This document shows positions 10,842-19,825 of a DNA stretch of 64,000 bases, piece by piece; the first letter of the stretch is position 1; each line of letters opens with the position of its first letter. Below the pieces are notes generated by a model. That model was not told the origin of the DNA and made no database searches. It saw only the letters and a list, made by a program, of their open reading frames with translations. The DNA is from Nostoc calcicola FACHB-3891 (lineage in GTDB: Bacteria > Cyanobacteriota > Cyanobacteriia > Cyanobacteriales > Nostocaceae), in assembly GCF_014697355.1 (NCBI RefSeq), contig NZ_JACJRQ010000009.1, positions 168,440-232,439 of the forward strand, written 5' to 3'. Position numbers and translations under genes: made by a program.

Positions 10842-13800
10842 ATGTCTTGGTGGAATCCATTTGATTGGGTAAGCTGGTTGGCTGACAAGGTTTCCTACGC
10901 CTTCGATAAACTGGGAAATGGTTTAGATTATGCATTTCAGGAAGTCGGCTTAGATTTTGTCGGATCTGGTGCAAATTGGTTAAGCGATCGAGTAGGAGAA
11001 AAAATTAGCGGCACAATTGAGCGGGCTGTTAGCTATGTGAAGGCACTCCCTGCTAACACAGAGCGAACTTTTAACGATCTCTTTAGTGAACAAATCTATA
11101 CCGATTTTGGCAAATGGTTTGGAACCAACTTATTAAATGCTGCTGAACTAGCAGGAATTCCGGAGATTTTAGAAACAGCCGCCGATATAATTAAGTTTAA
11201 TACTCGTGCCTTAACTGATAGAGAAAAAAACGTTGCCAGAAGCGTTTTCGGTGATTCCATTAACTTAGATTTAGTCCGGATTGATGAAGCTAGTTTCGTT
11301 GGACTTGTTAACGGCGATCGCGCTTACACAACTTTCCACACGATTAATACTTGGGGATCGATCAGTGATGATAAACTTATCCACGAATTGACCCATGTTT
11401 GGCAGTTTGAAAAGTATGGCGCTGACTATATACCAAAAGCTATTGATGCTCAAGGGTCAGAAGCTGGGTATAACTATGGTGGTGTGAGTGAATTGCTCAA
11501 CCGGATGTTGCAAGGCAAAGGACTCAGTAGCTTCAATTTTGAGCAACAAGGTCAAATTGTTCAAGATTATTACAGTCTCAGAGAATCTGGTAGAGCTAGT
11601 GGTAATTACTCTCAAGATTTGTCTGTCTATGCGTACTATGTACAAACAGTTTCTCAGTTATCTCAAGGTCAGCTAAATCCTGTCACGCCTGGTGCAGGCA
11701 ATGATTTAGTCGTCGGTAATCAGTTGGCAAATTATCTTTTTGGATATGCTGGTAACGACAGAATCTATGGAGGTAATGGCAATGATTATATGGATGGAGG
11801 AGACGGGAATGATAACCTCAATGGTGGTAATGGCGATGATGTTTTCTATGGAGGTAAAGGCAACGATTATCTAAGCAGTCGTGTGAGCGATGGAACATTC
11901 AATGAAATTATCGTTGCGATTAACGACTTCACCGTTGGAACTACTGGTTGGACTAGCTTCGATCGCTATCCCCGCCAAGTTGCCGATGTCAATGGTGATG
12001 GCCGGGCTGATATTGTTGGTTTTGGACAGGATACTGTTTATGTCTCCCTTGGTCAAGCTAATGGAACGTTTGGTGCGGCGATCGCTGCGATTAACGACTT
12101 CACCGTCGGCAGTAATGGTTGGACTAACTTTAAGACTTATCCTCGCCAAGTTGCCGATGTCAATGGTGATGGCCGGGCTGATATCGTTGGTTTTGGCATT
12201 GATACTGTTTATGTCTCCCTTGGTCAAGCTAATGGAACTTTTGGTGGAGCGATCGCTGCGATTAACGACTTCACCGTGATGAGTGGAGGCTGGAGTAACT
12301 TCGATCGCTATCCCCGCCAAGTTGCCGATGTCAATGGCGATGGCCGGGCTGATATCGTTGGTTTTGGACAGGATGGTGTTTATGTTGCCCTCGGTCAAGC
12401 TAATGGAACCTTTGGTGGAGTAAACTTTGCTCTAGGCGAATTCGGTGTTGACAATGGTGGTTGGACTAGCTTCGATCGCTATCCCCGCGAACTTGCCGAT
12501 GTCAATGGTGATGGCCGGGCTGATATCGTTGGTTTTGCCCAAGATGGTGTTTATGTTGCCCTCGGTCAAGCTAATGGAACCTTTGGCACAGCTATCTTTG
12601 CTCTGGACGAATTCGGTGTTAACAATGGTGGTTGGACTAGCTTCGATCGCTATCCCCGTCAACTTGCTGATGTCAATGGCGATCGCCGGGCTGATATCGT
12701 TGGTTTTGCCCAAGATGGTGTTTATGTTGCCTTCGGTCAAGCTAATGGAACCTTTAGCACAGCTATCTTTGCTCTTAACAACTTTGGTGTCTCCAGTGGT
12801 GGTTGGAGTAGCTTCGGTCTCTATCCCCGCCAAGTTGCCGATGTCAATGGCGATGGACAGGCTGATATCATCGGTTTTGGCTATGATGCTGTTTATGTCT
12901 CATTAAGTGGTGATGGCAATGACTACTTCGATGGCGGAGAAGGCAATGACACTATAGATGGGGGTAATGGTATCGATATCCTCTATGGTGGAACCGGGGA
13001 CGACTATCTTGATGGTGGTGTTGGTGCAGACAAACTCTATGGTGGTAGCGGTAATGACACGTATATTGTTGATAATGTAGGTGATGTTGTTACTGAGTAT
13101 GCTTCAGAAGGAATTGATACCGTAATCACTGCCAACAGCTATACTTTGGGAGCAAACCTGGAAAACCTGACCTTGGATGGTACTGCTGCTATTAGTGGTA
13201 CAGGTAATGCTCTCAACAACGCGATCGTAGGTAACGCTGCCAACAACTCCATTTTTGGTGGCAATGGCAACGATACCCTCATTGGCGGCGGTGGCTACGA
13301 CGTTGCCATCTACAGCCAATACTATACCAACTATAATGTCTCCTTTACCAGTAATGGAGATATACAAGTTACTGGTAGCGAAGGTACTGACTTACTCAAG
13401 GGTATCGAGGAAATCGACTTCATTGGCGGCGGAGTCTATAAAATTTATACCGGAGATGGAGGTAATAATATCCTCACCACCGATCCTTACTACTGGTCTT
13501 TTGTTTATGGCGGTGACGGCAACGATTCTTTGACAAGCGGTTACGGCAACGATATTCTCCTTGGTGGAGCAGGAGACGACTACCTCAATGGTGGTTCTGG
13601 TGAAAACAAATTGTTTGGCGGTAGCGGTAACGACACCTATATTGTCGGTGCTGCTGACGTAATTACCGAGAATGCTTCCCAAGGAACTGATACCGTATAC
13701 TCCACCAACAGCTATACCTTGGGAGCAAACCTAGAAAACTTGGTCTTAGATGGAACTGCTGCGATTAATGGTATAGGTAACACGCTCAACAACGTTATTA

Positions 13801-14639
13801 CTGGTAATGCTGCCAATAACTCCATCGCTGGTGGTGATGGCAACGATACCCTCAATGGTGGGGGAGGGGACGACTACCTCAATGGTGGTTCTGGTGCTGA
13901 CAAAATGTCTGGTGGTAATGGTAACGATAAGTATCTTGTCGATAATACTGCTGACGTAGTGATTGAGAATGCTGGCGAAGGAATTGATACCGTAATCACT
14001 GCCAAAACCTATACCTTGGGAGCAAATGTCGAAAACCTGACCTTGACTGATTCTGCTGTCATTAACGGTACGGGTAACGACTTAAACAATTATATCTTGG
14101 GTAATGCTGCTCGTAACATCATCAACGCTAACGGTGGAAACGATCAAGTTAATGGCAGGGGTGGCGATGATGTCATTAATGGTGGTGCTGGAAATGACAC
14201 CCTTTTAGGTGACATCGGCAATGATAATCTAAACGGTTCAACAGGTAACGATGTCCTCTACGGGAATGATGGTAATGACAGTCTTTTAGGTGGCGATGGT
14301 AACGACATATTAACTGGTGGTATTGGTAACGACATCTTAACTGGTGGTATTGGTAACGATACCCTCTTGGGTGGTGCAGGTGCGGATAGATTCAGATTCT
14401 CTTCTAAATCGGAAGGTATTGATATCATCAAAGACTTCCAGCGCGGTGAAGGCGACAAGATTGAAATTATCAAATCAAGTTTTGGTGCTACCTCCTTCAA
14501 CCAATTCAGCTATAACAGCAATACTGGTGGTTTGTTCTTCGATGCTTCACGCACTGACAATATTGGCCCTGTTCAGTTGGCAACTATCGAGAATAAGCCG
14601 GCTGGGTTCTCAGTTCAACAAGATATTGTTTTGGTGTGA
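10842..14639 (+). CDS. Large RTX exoprotein with HExxH N-terminal region and FG-GAP repeats
   Basis: This is a 1265-residue protein. The N-terminal 280 residues include LIHELTHVWQFEKYG with a zinc-metallopeptidase-type HELTH (His181-Glu182-His185), resembling the HExxH core seen in DUF4157/eCIS-associated proteins. A short RTX block (about 284-345) follows, then six 57-residue FG-GAP-like repeats, each with DVNGDGRADIVGF (variants in repeats 5 and 6), then long RTX arrays with GGxGNDxL nonapeptides and NLENLTLDGTA linkers. The C-terminal block GGAGADRFRF...IIKDFQRGEGDKIEI resembles a type I secretion signal. A Shine-Dalgarno AAGGAG lies 7 bases before ATG 10842. Calcium-dependent folding outside the cell is inferred. 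No type I exporter is nearby. Proteolytic activity is unproven. Confidence 0.9.
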   Translation: MSWWNPFDWVSWLADKVSYAFDKLGNGLDYAFQEVGLDFVGSGANWLSDRVGEKISGTIERAVSYVKALPANTERTFNDLFSEQIYTDFGKWFGTNLLNAAELAGIPEILETAADIIKFNTRALTDREKNVARSVFGDSINLDLVRIDEASFVGLVNGDRAYTTFHTINTWGSISDDKLIHELTHVWQFEKYGADYIPKAIDAQGSEAGYNYGGVSELLNRMLQGKGLSSFNFEQQGQIVQDYYSLRESGRASGNYSQDLSVYAYYVQTVSQLSQGQLNPVTPGAGNDLVVGNQLANYLFGYAGNDRIYGGNGNDYMDGGDGNDNLNGGNGDDVFYGGKGNDYLSSRVSDGTFNEIIVAINDFTVGTTGWTSFDRYPRQVADVNGDGRADIVGFGQDTVYVSLGQANGTFGAAIAAINDFTVGSNGWTNFKTYPRQVADVNGDGRADIVGFGIDTVYVSLGQANGTFGGAIAAINDFTVMSGGWSNFDRYPRQVADVNGDGRADIVGFGQDGVYVALGQANGTFGGVNFALGEFGVDNGGWTSFDRYPRELADVNGDGRADIVGFAQDGVYVALGQANGTFGTAIFALDEFGVNNGGWTSFDRYPRQLADVNGDRRADIVGFAQDGVYVAFGQANGTFSTAIFALNNFGVSSGGWSSFGLYPRQVADVNGDGQADIIGFGYDAVYVSLSGDGNDYFDGGEGNDTIDGGNGIDILYGGTGDDYLDGGVGADKLYGGSGNDTYIVDNVGDVVTEYASEGIDTVITANSYTLGANLENLTLDGTAAISGTGNALNNAIVGNAANNSIFGGNGNDTLIGGGGYDVAIYSQYYTNYNVSFTSNGDIQVTGSEGTDLLKGIEEIDFIGGGVYKIYTGDGGNNILTTDPYYWSFVYGGDGNDSLTSGYGNDILLGGAGDDYLNGGSGENKLFGGSGNDTYIVGAADVITENASQGTDTVYSTNSYTLGANLENLVLDGTAAINGIGNTLNNVITGNAANNSIAGGDGNDTLNGGGGDDYLNGGSGADKMSGGNGNDKYLVDNTADVVIENAGEGIDTVITAKTYTLGANVENLTLTDSAVINGTGNDLNNYILGNAARNIINANGGNDQVNGRGGDDVINGGAGNDTLLGDIGNDNLNGSTGNDVLYGNDGNDSLLGGDGNDILTGGIGNDILTGGIGNDTLLGGAGADRFRFSSKSEGIDIIKDFQRGEGDKIEIIKSSFGATSFNQFSYNSNTGGLFFDASRTDNIGPVQLATIENKPAGFSVQQDIVLV

Positions 14640-14907
14640 AGATGCATTGAGTTTGATCTGAGTTCATCAGATGAATAGCGTTTAGACATGGTTGAATACT
14701 TGCAGAATCAGGCAGAAGGAAAAAACTTCTTTCTTCTGCCTTTTCTTGAGAAAGCTGATACATTCGCACTATGAATTTTGATTACCCCATAGCTGCATAA
14801 ACGCAAAAATCCAACGTTTAAGTGTAATAGCAACTTTATTTACCGATTTTGAGATTAGCGATCGCTTGTCAACAGGTAAATTTAAACCTTATCAAGGGAG
14901 ACAAAAC

Positions 14908-15642
14908 ATGAAAGCTACGTTACGTCACATTTTAAAGCTGAAGAAAGAGTACAGCCAACTGCCATTTTTTGATTTTTTACGGGATGAGACTTTATCACCT
15001 CGTCAGCGCCTAGAATTTTACCCCTGTATGGCTCCTTTTATCATGAGCTTTGGCGATTTAAATCGCTACGTCATGCGCCTAGAACCAACCTTAGATCCCT
15101 ATCAGGCTATGATAAACGAACACTCCTATGAGGATGATCGCCATTGGCCGTGGTATTTGGAAGATTTTAGCAAATTAGGCTTCGATCGCCAAAAAATATT
15201 ATCCACTGAGTATTTACAATTTTTCTACAGCGATCGCACCGCAGTCAATCGCCTTTTGTCACACAAGCTGGCTCATTTGATTTATAGTTCATCTAGTGTA
15301 GTGCGTCTAGCCATTATCGAAGCCATTGAAGAAACCGGCAACGTATTATTTGAACTAATTGGAAAATTGGCACAACAAATTGAAGAAGAAACTGGTATCG
15401 AATTGCGCTACTGTGGAGAATTCCATTTTAGTAAAGAATCTGGTCATGCGATGACAAGCGACCATGCCATGATGACAAATATAGAAATGGATGAAAAAAC
15501 ACGCGCTGAGGCGATTGAAAAAGTCAATTTGGTGTTTGCTTGGTTTACAGAATGGACAGAAGAATTATTAGCCTATGCTATTACGGACTTCCAGTTGAAA
15601 CAACATCCCGTCGTAGGGGCGCATAGCTATGCGCCCCTATAA
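14908..15642 (+). CDS. Haem-oxygenase-like iron-containing redox enzyme family protein
   Basis: The preferred start is ATG 14908, with AAGGGAGA upstream (about 244 residues). An earlier in-frame start at 14866 adds 14 unconvincing residues. The all-helical protein has Glu/His pairs in FYPCMAPFIMSFGDLNRY, INEHSYEDDRHWPWYLEDF and AIIEAIEETGNVLFE, as in the haem-oxygenase-like di-iron oxidase superfamily. It probably binds iron, but the substrate is unknown. The last ten residues (VVGAHSYAPL) and the stop codon are encoded by a GTAGGGGC-family palindrome, so the native C-terminus was probably different. The gene follows the RTX gene by about 270 bases, with no evidence of shared function. Confidence 0.75.
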   Translation: MKATLRHILKLKKEYSQLPFFDFLRDETLSPRQRLEFYPCMAPFIMSFGDLNRYVMRLEPTLDPYQAMINEHSYEDDRHWPWYLEDFSKLGFDRQKILSTEYLQFFYSDRTAVNRLLSHKLAHLIYSSSSVVRLAIIEAIEETGNVLFELIGKLAQQIEEETGIELRYCGEFHFSKESGHAMTSDHAMMTNIEMDEKTRAEAIEKVNLVFAWFTEWTEELLAYAITDFQLKQHPVVGAHSYAPL

Positions 15643-15688
15643 ATGTACAAATAATTTGGGATAATTTATTTTTTGAAAGTCCCTTAAT
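15613..15688 (-). repeat. 73-76 bp interspersed repeat, copy 1 (forms the end of the upstream gene)
   Basis: The palindrome GTAGGGGCGCATAGCTATGC... with about 45 flanking bases (AAATGTACAAATAATTTGGG ...) is repeated in inverted orientation at 19664-19734. Identity by eye is about 90 percent over at least 70 bases. This copy overlaps the 3' end of the haem-oxygenase-like gene and supplies its stop codon. Confidence 0.85.
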
Positions 15689-15848
15689 GCTATTTCACCA
15701 TCATTGCAAAGTACAGCAGATTTCAAGGAAAGTGAGTTACACAAAGATTCGTCTGTTACCAAGGTATAAAGCCTATTTTACTCCTGTTAGCGCAGCGGGG
15801 CGCAGCCCATTCAGAATTCTGAATTCTGAATTCTGAATTCTGCTCTAA

Positions 15849-17249
15849 TTAATCCAGCAAACGTATCCGAAAATACTGACGATATAAATGGCAGCGAATC
15901 TCTACCAAATTACCAGAAAGCTTCACTAAACCCATACTTTGTAACTGATAGGCTGAAATTGGCTCTAATAGCACAGAAGTGGTAGAATTAACAACTTTTT
16001 TGAAAGCAATTGCTAATTCGAGATGCTGTTGTAAATTCAACCAATGTTCCCGCAAATGATGTGCATAAATACCAGTTTCTGTAGTTCCTTCTGTTAATAT
16101 CTGCTCAAGGGTAATATCTGGATGAGTTTTGAGGTGTGAGAAAGCCATTTCTAATAAATAAGGATGTCCTCCTACTAATTTTATCAGAGAATCTATCACA
16201 GTCCCGTCTAGATTCAGTTGATGTTGTTGGGCAAAATCTTGTACTTGTTCGCGGGTAAATTCGGATAGTTCTAGAGGTAATCCCACATTAAATGGCGACT
16301 GATTAATATTTAATCGAATATAAACATCAGTAGAATGTATTAGTACCAATCGTAATTTCTTCCAAATTTGCCTGCTTCTGGCTTTTTCATACCAAGAACG
16401 CAACAAACCAAAAAAATCTTCGTAAATTTCTGGATATGGAAACAGTAAATCAACGTTATCTAAGCATAAAACGAGAGGGCGATCGCTAGCAATTAATAGA
16501 TATTCTTCAAAGTAAGTAGTGCAACTTACTTTTGCTCCCATACCTTCTTCATCCCAATATTCATCTAGCTGACTCGGCAATCCCAGTTCTCGACTAATAT
16601 TACTGCAAAACCAGCGCAGGAATTTATTAAGTTGAGTAAAATGTGTATTTCTGTCTGCTAGTTCAAAACTTAAAATTACGCTGCGATAATCTTTTTGGAT
16701 TAAGCGATTGACGACCTGAATTATAAATGACGTTTTACCCATGAGGCTAGGAGCTTTAATTCTAATTAGAGAACCTGGTTGCAAAAGGCTTTCATAACAG
16801 ATGTTTTCTATTTCAGGTCGTCTCACATAAATATCAGGATTTAATTTTTCGTAAGATCCTTTTTCATTTGCTAAATCTATTTTAATTTGATTATCTAGAT
16901 TTGTGGATACTAGGAGATTTTGAGTTGATTCATGCTGAGTTTTGACACAACAGGTATTTACATTAGCAGATATTGATTTTTCCCATTTGCGTTTGAGCGC
17001 TTCTTTGAAATTACTTTTTTTGACTTTTTCCCCTAAAGAATCAGTGAGTAATTTCCAGAGTTTTGGTGCGACATCCTGGCTGATGTAAGTAGTTGCATAC
17101 TGATGTTTAGCAGCTATTTCATCATATTCTTGTCGCTGCCATGCTCCTTTAAGAATAATTATTTCAATATCTGTTAAGTTTCTGTTGAATCTGGAAAAAA
17201 CTGCTTGATTGGCAATGTTTATCGCTTCATCTAAGTTGAAATTTATCAT
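15849..17249 (-). CDS. vMAP-type HTH plus AAA-like ATPase domain protein
   Basis: Start ATG 17249 is preferred (about 466 residues) because the conserved opening NLDEAINIANQAVF begins there; an extension to 17300 adds 17 hydrophobic residues. The N-terminal 90 residues (LTDIEIIILKGAWQRQEYDE, IAAKHQYATTYISQDVAPKL) resemble the helix-turn-helix-like domain of vWA-MoxR-associated proteins. The AAA-like ATPase (about 140-440) shows Walker A APSLMGKTS and Walker B LVLCLDNVDLL. It is the same ATPase family as in the CHASE2 protein at 7700. Such proteins are proposed to act in conflict or signalling systems, but no effector gene adjoins this one. It stands alone, convergent with the preceding gene. 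Confidence 0.82.
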   Translation of the reverse strand: MINFNLDEAINIANQAVFSRFNRNLTDIEIIILKGAWQRQEYDEIAAKHQYATTYISQDVAPKLWKLLTDSLGEKVKKSNFKEALKRKWEKSISANVNTCCVKTQHESTQNLLVSTNLDNQIKIDLANEKGSYEKLNPDIYVRRPEIENICYESLLQPGSLIRIKAPSLMGKTSFIIQVVNRLIQKDYRSVILSFELADRNTHFTQLNKFLRWFCSNISRELGLPSQLDEYWDEEGMGAKVSCTTYFEEYLLIASDRPLVLCLDNVDLLFPYPEIYEDFFGLLRSWYEKARSRQIWKKLRLVLIHSTDVYIRLNINQSPFNVGLPLELSEFTREQVQDFAQQHQLNLDGTVIDSLIKLVGGHPYLLEMAFSHLKTHPDITLEQILTEGTTETGIYAHHLREHWLNLQQHLELAIAFKKVVNSTTSVLLEPISAYQLQSMGLVKLSGNLVEIRCHLYRQYFRIRLLD

Positions 17250-17314
17250 ACTAATCTGAATTTTAAATATTTTAGATAAATTATATATACCATTTCTCAC
17301 TTTTGTGAGGTGCG

Positions 17315-17343
17315 AGTTGGGGTAGCACGGCTGTGCTACCCTA
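17315..17343. repeat. Palindromic GGGTAGCAC repeat
   Basis: The short palindrome GGGTAGCACGGCTGTGCTACCC lies between the divergent vMAP-like and kinase genes. A second copy with one centre change is at 37177-37198. Confidence 0.75.
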
Positions 17344-17479
17344 CATCTGCGATCGCTGTTTTTTATCTAAAGTCCTATAATTTCGTAAGCTAGGTAAACT
17401 ATGTAATAATTTTTGATGTTACCAGGGGTAAACTTCTGGTTTTTTTATATTTCAACCGCACAGATGCAGAGGCTAAGAA

Positions 17480-19024
17480 ATGACAGAAGCAACTCTTCCA
17501 GCTTTAATTGAGCAAATGTTGCAGCCTGGATTTTATCCCCATGAGGTAACAGAATCTATTCAACTCATTCAAACCCACGCTTCTTATGTGCTATTAACTG
17601 GGAATTACGCTTATAAGCTGAAGAAACCAGTTAATTTCGGGTTTTTGGACTTTTCGACTTTAGAGAAGCGACAGCATTTTTGTCAGGAAGAGTTACGGTT
17701 AAATCAACGAGGAGCAGCTGAACTATATTTAGAAGTTTTGCCCATTACTCTGGTAGCAGAGCAATACCAGCTAGGAGGAACAGGAGAAGCAGCAGAATAT
17801 GTGCTGAAAATGCGTCAGTTTCCCCAAGAGTCGCTATTAAGCGCACTTTTTGAAGCAGGTAAGTTAAATGAGACACACTTAGATAATTTGGGAAGAGTGG
17901 TAGCTCAATACCATTCTCAAGCTCAGACGAATGATTATATTCGCAGCTTTGGTGAAGTGCCAAATCTCCGGGCTGCGTTTGATGAGAATTATGAGCAAAG
18001 TGAAAAATATATCGGTGGCCCCCAAACTCAAGCGCAGTTTACAGAAACCAAGGAATATACAGATAAGTTTTTTGCTGAACGTTCAGAATTATTTGCTACC
18101 AGAATTCACAACGATTATATTCGTGAATGTCACGGAGATTTACATCTGAGAAATATTGCTTTGTGGCACGATAAAATCTTACTGTTTGATTGCATTGAGT
18201 TTAATGAGCAGTTTCGCTTTGTGGATGTAATGTATGATGTGGCATTCACGCTGATGGATTTGGAAGCGCGAGGGCGCAAAGACTTGGGTAATGCGTTTTT
18301 GAATGCTTACACTGAGCAAACTGGAGACTGGGAAGGTTTAGAGGTGCTACCTTTGTATTTGAGCCGTCAAGCTTATGTCCGAGCCAAGGTAACTTCCTTT
18401 TTGCTAGACGATCCGAGTGTAAGTGCCACAGCGAAGGAAGAAGCGACAAAAACCGCCGCTGACTATTACAAACAAGCTTGGGAGTATACTAAACCAAAAC
18501 AGGGACAACTAATTTTGATGTCAGGGTTGTCTGGTTCTGGCAAAAGTACAACAGCGAGACTTTTAGCTCGTCATTTAGGAGCAATTCACCTGCGTTCCGA
18601 TGCAGTGCGGAAGCATTTAGGCGGAATTCCTCTGTGGGAGAAAGGTGGCGATGATTTGTATACACCTGAAATGACCGAGAAAACTTACACACGGTTATTG
18701 TCACTGGGTATTATACTGGCTAATCAAGGTTTTTCTGTAATTTTAGATGCCAAGTATGATAAACAACAGTTACGGCAAGAAGCGATCGCCCAAGCTACAA
18801 AACACCAACTTCCACTCCAGATTATCCAATGCACAGCACCGCTAGAAGTCTTACAAGAGCGCCTGAATAAACGCACTGGTGATATCGCTGATGCTACTGC
18901 CGATTTATTAGACTCACAACTCAAACAAGCTGAACCTTTCACTGAAGAAGAAAAAACATACGTAAAGATTTTAGATACAACTCAACCAAAAGAAGCACAA
19001 TTAAAAACAGTAATTCCGCAATAG
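17480..19024 (+). CDS. Aminoglycoside phosphotransferase-like / P-loop kinase fusion
   Basis: The 514-residue protein combines two modules. The first 330 residues form an APH/choline-kinase-like fold, with the catalytic loop HGDLHLRNIAL and the downstream metal-binding LFDCIEFN. Residues about 340-510 form a small-molecule kinase P-loop domain with Walker A GLSGSGKST. The fusion is widespread in cyanobacteria and proteobacteria, and its substrate is not established. It should not be taken as an antibiotic resistance gene. The start at ATG 17480 precedes a well-conserved N-terminus. The gene appears monocistronic. Confidence 0.88.
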   Translation: MTEATLPALIEQMLQPGFYPHEVTESIQLIQTHASYVLLTGNYAYKLKKPVNFGFLDFSTLEKRQHFCQEELRLNQRGAAELYLEVLPITLVAEQYQLGGTGEAAEYVLKMRQFPQESLLSALFEAGKLNETHLDNLGRVVAQYHSQAQTNDYIRSFGEVPNLRAAFDENYEQSEKYIGGPQTQAQFTETKEYTDKFFAERSELFATRIHNDYIRECHGDLHLRNIALWHDKILLFDCIEFNEQFRFVDVMYDVAFTLMDLEARGRKDLGNAFLNAYTEQTGDWEGLEVLPLYLSRQAYVRAKVTSFLLDDPSVSATAKEEATKTAADYYKQAWEYTKPKQGQLILMSGLSGSGKSTTARLLARHLGAIHLRSDAVRKHLGGIPLWEKGGDDLYTPEMTEKTYTRLLSLGIILANQGFSVILDAKYDKQQLRQEAIAQATKHQLPLQIIQCTAPLEVLQERLNKRTGDIADATADLLDSQLKQAEPFTEEEKTYVKILDTTQPKEAQLKTVIPQ

Positions 19025-19137
19025 CTTTTTTGAGCGTGCCAATTTGAGATTTTAGATAAAAAATTACTTCGCTACTCTTGTCAAAAAACAAGCTATATGC
19101 GTATTCCTAGTCAACCCAACAAATCCAAAATTGATTT

Positions 19138-19641
19138 ATGGCAGACAAAAAGAACGATTTTTTCACTATTTCTCCCAGCTTCTTTTCTCAACTATTATTT
19201 GGGGCATTTTTAGCATTTATATTAATTATGACCAACTCGCCAGTACCCCTGAGCATCTTCTTAGGGATTTTGGGGGGTTTCATCTTAAGCTGGATTACAA
19301 ATGCAACTACTAATAGTGCCCAGCCCCCAACTGTAGCCTCCTCTGATGGTGTTGATACAGGACTGAAATACTGGTTATTTTTCATGCTGGGCTTTGTATC
19401 TTTGGGGTATCCTGCACCCATGAGTATCTTCCTGGGCGGAATAGCCGCTTTAGGTGGAGGTTGGATTACTGCTTGGTGGGGAAGTAAGGAAGAAACTAAA
19501 ACTCAACTGCAAGTTGAAGAATCAGAAGAAGGCGAAACTGAACAATCCACTGACAGGATAAACAAACGCCAAAGAAGAAGACCCACCCGCCGTTCTCGTC
19601 GTAATACTGGAAGTGTTAATTTCAAGTTTTGGGAAAGGTAG
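19138..19641 (+). CDS. Small membrane protein with duplicated hairpin (unknown function)
   Basis: The 167-residue protein has two similar hydrophobic units. SPVPLSIFLGILGGFILSW (about residues 34-52) and YPAPMSIFLGGIAALGGGW (about 98-116) look like an internal duplication, each preceded by another hydrophobic helix. The C-terminal 50 residues are first acidic, then strongly basic (RQRRRPTRRSRR), suggesting a cytoplasmic tail. I do not recognise a named family. Confidence 0.65.
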   Translation: MADKKNDFFTISPSFFSQLLFGAFLAFILIMTNSPVPLSIFLGILGGFILSWITNATTNSAQPPTVASSDGVDTGLKYWLFFMLGFVSLGYPAPMSIFLGGIAALGGGWITAWWGSKEETKTQLQVEESEEGETEQSTDRINKRQRRRPTRRSRRNTGSVNFKFWER

Positions 19642-19663
19642 GAAGTGGGGAGTGGGGAGATAA

Positions 19664-19734
19664 GGGACTTCCAGAAAATAAATTATCCCAAATTATTTGT
19701 ACATTTGTAGGGGCGCACAGCTGTGCGCCCCTAC
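19664..19734 (+). repeat. 73-76 bp interspersed repeat, copy 2
   Basis: This is the inverted counterpart of the copy at 15613-15688: TAAGGGACTTCC..., AATTATCCCAAATTATTTGT and then the palindrome at 19707-19734. It lies upstream of the YdcF-family gene and creates an open upstream extension (start 19697) that should not be read as protein. Confidence 0.85.
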
Positions 19735-19825
19735 TATGGAATATTTTTTTCCTTGGAAGTCCCTAAGCAAAAATTCTCCCTCGTCCCCCTCATCTCCCTA
19801 TCTCCCCATCTCCCAATTCCCCAAT

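Noticed and set aside
11871..12906. Long antisense and alternate-frame ORFs inside the RTX gene
   Set aside because: They follow the periodicity of the FG-GAP repeats and are shadows of the real frame.
17480..19024. Aminoglycoside resistance gene
   Set aside because: The APH-like fold is fused to a P-loop kinase, a widespread housekeeping-type architecture of unknown substrate. Nothing indicates antibiotic modification.
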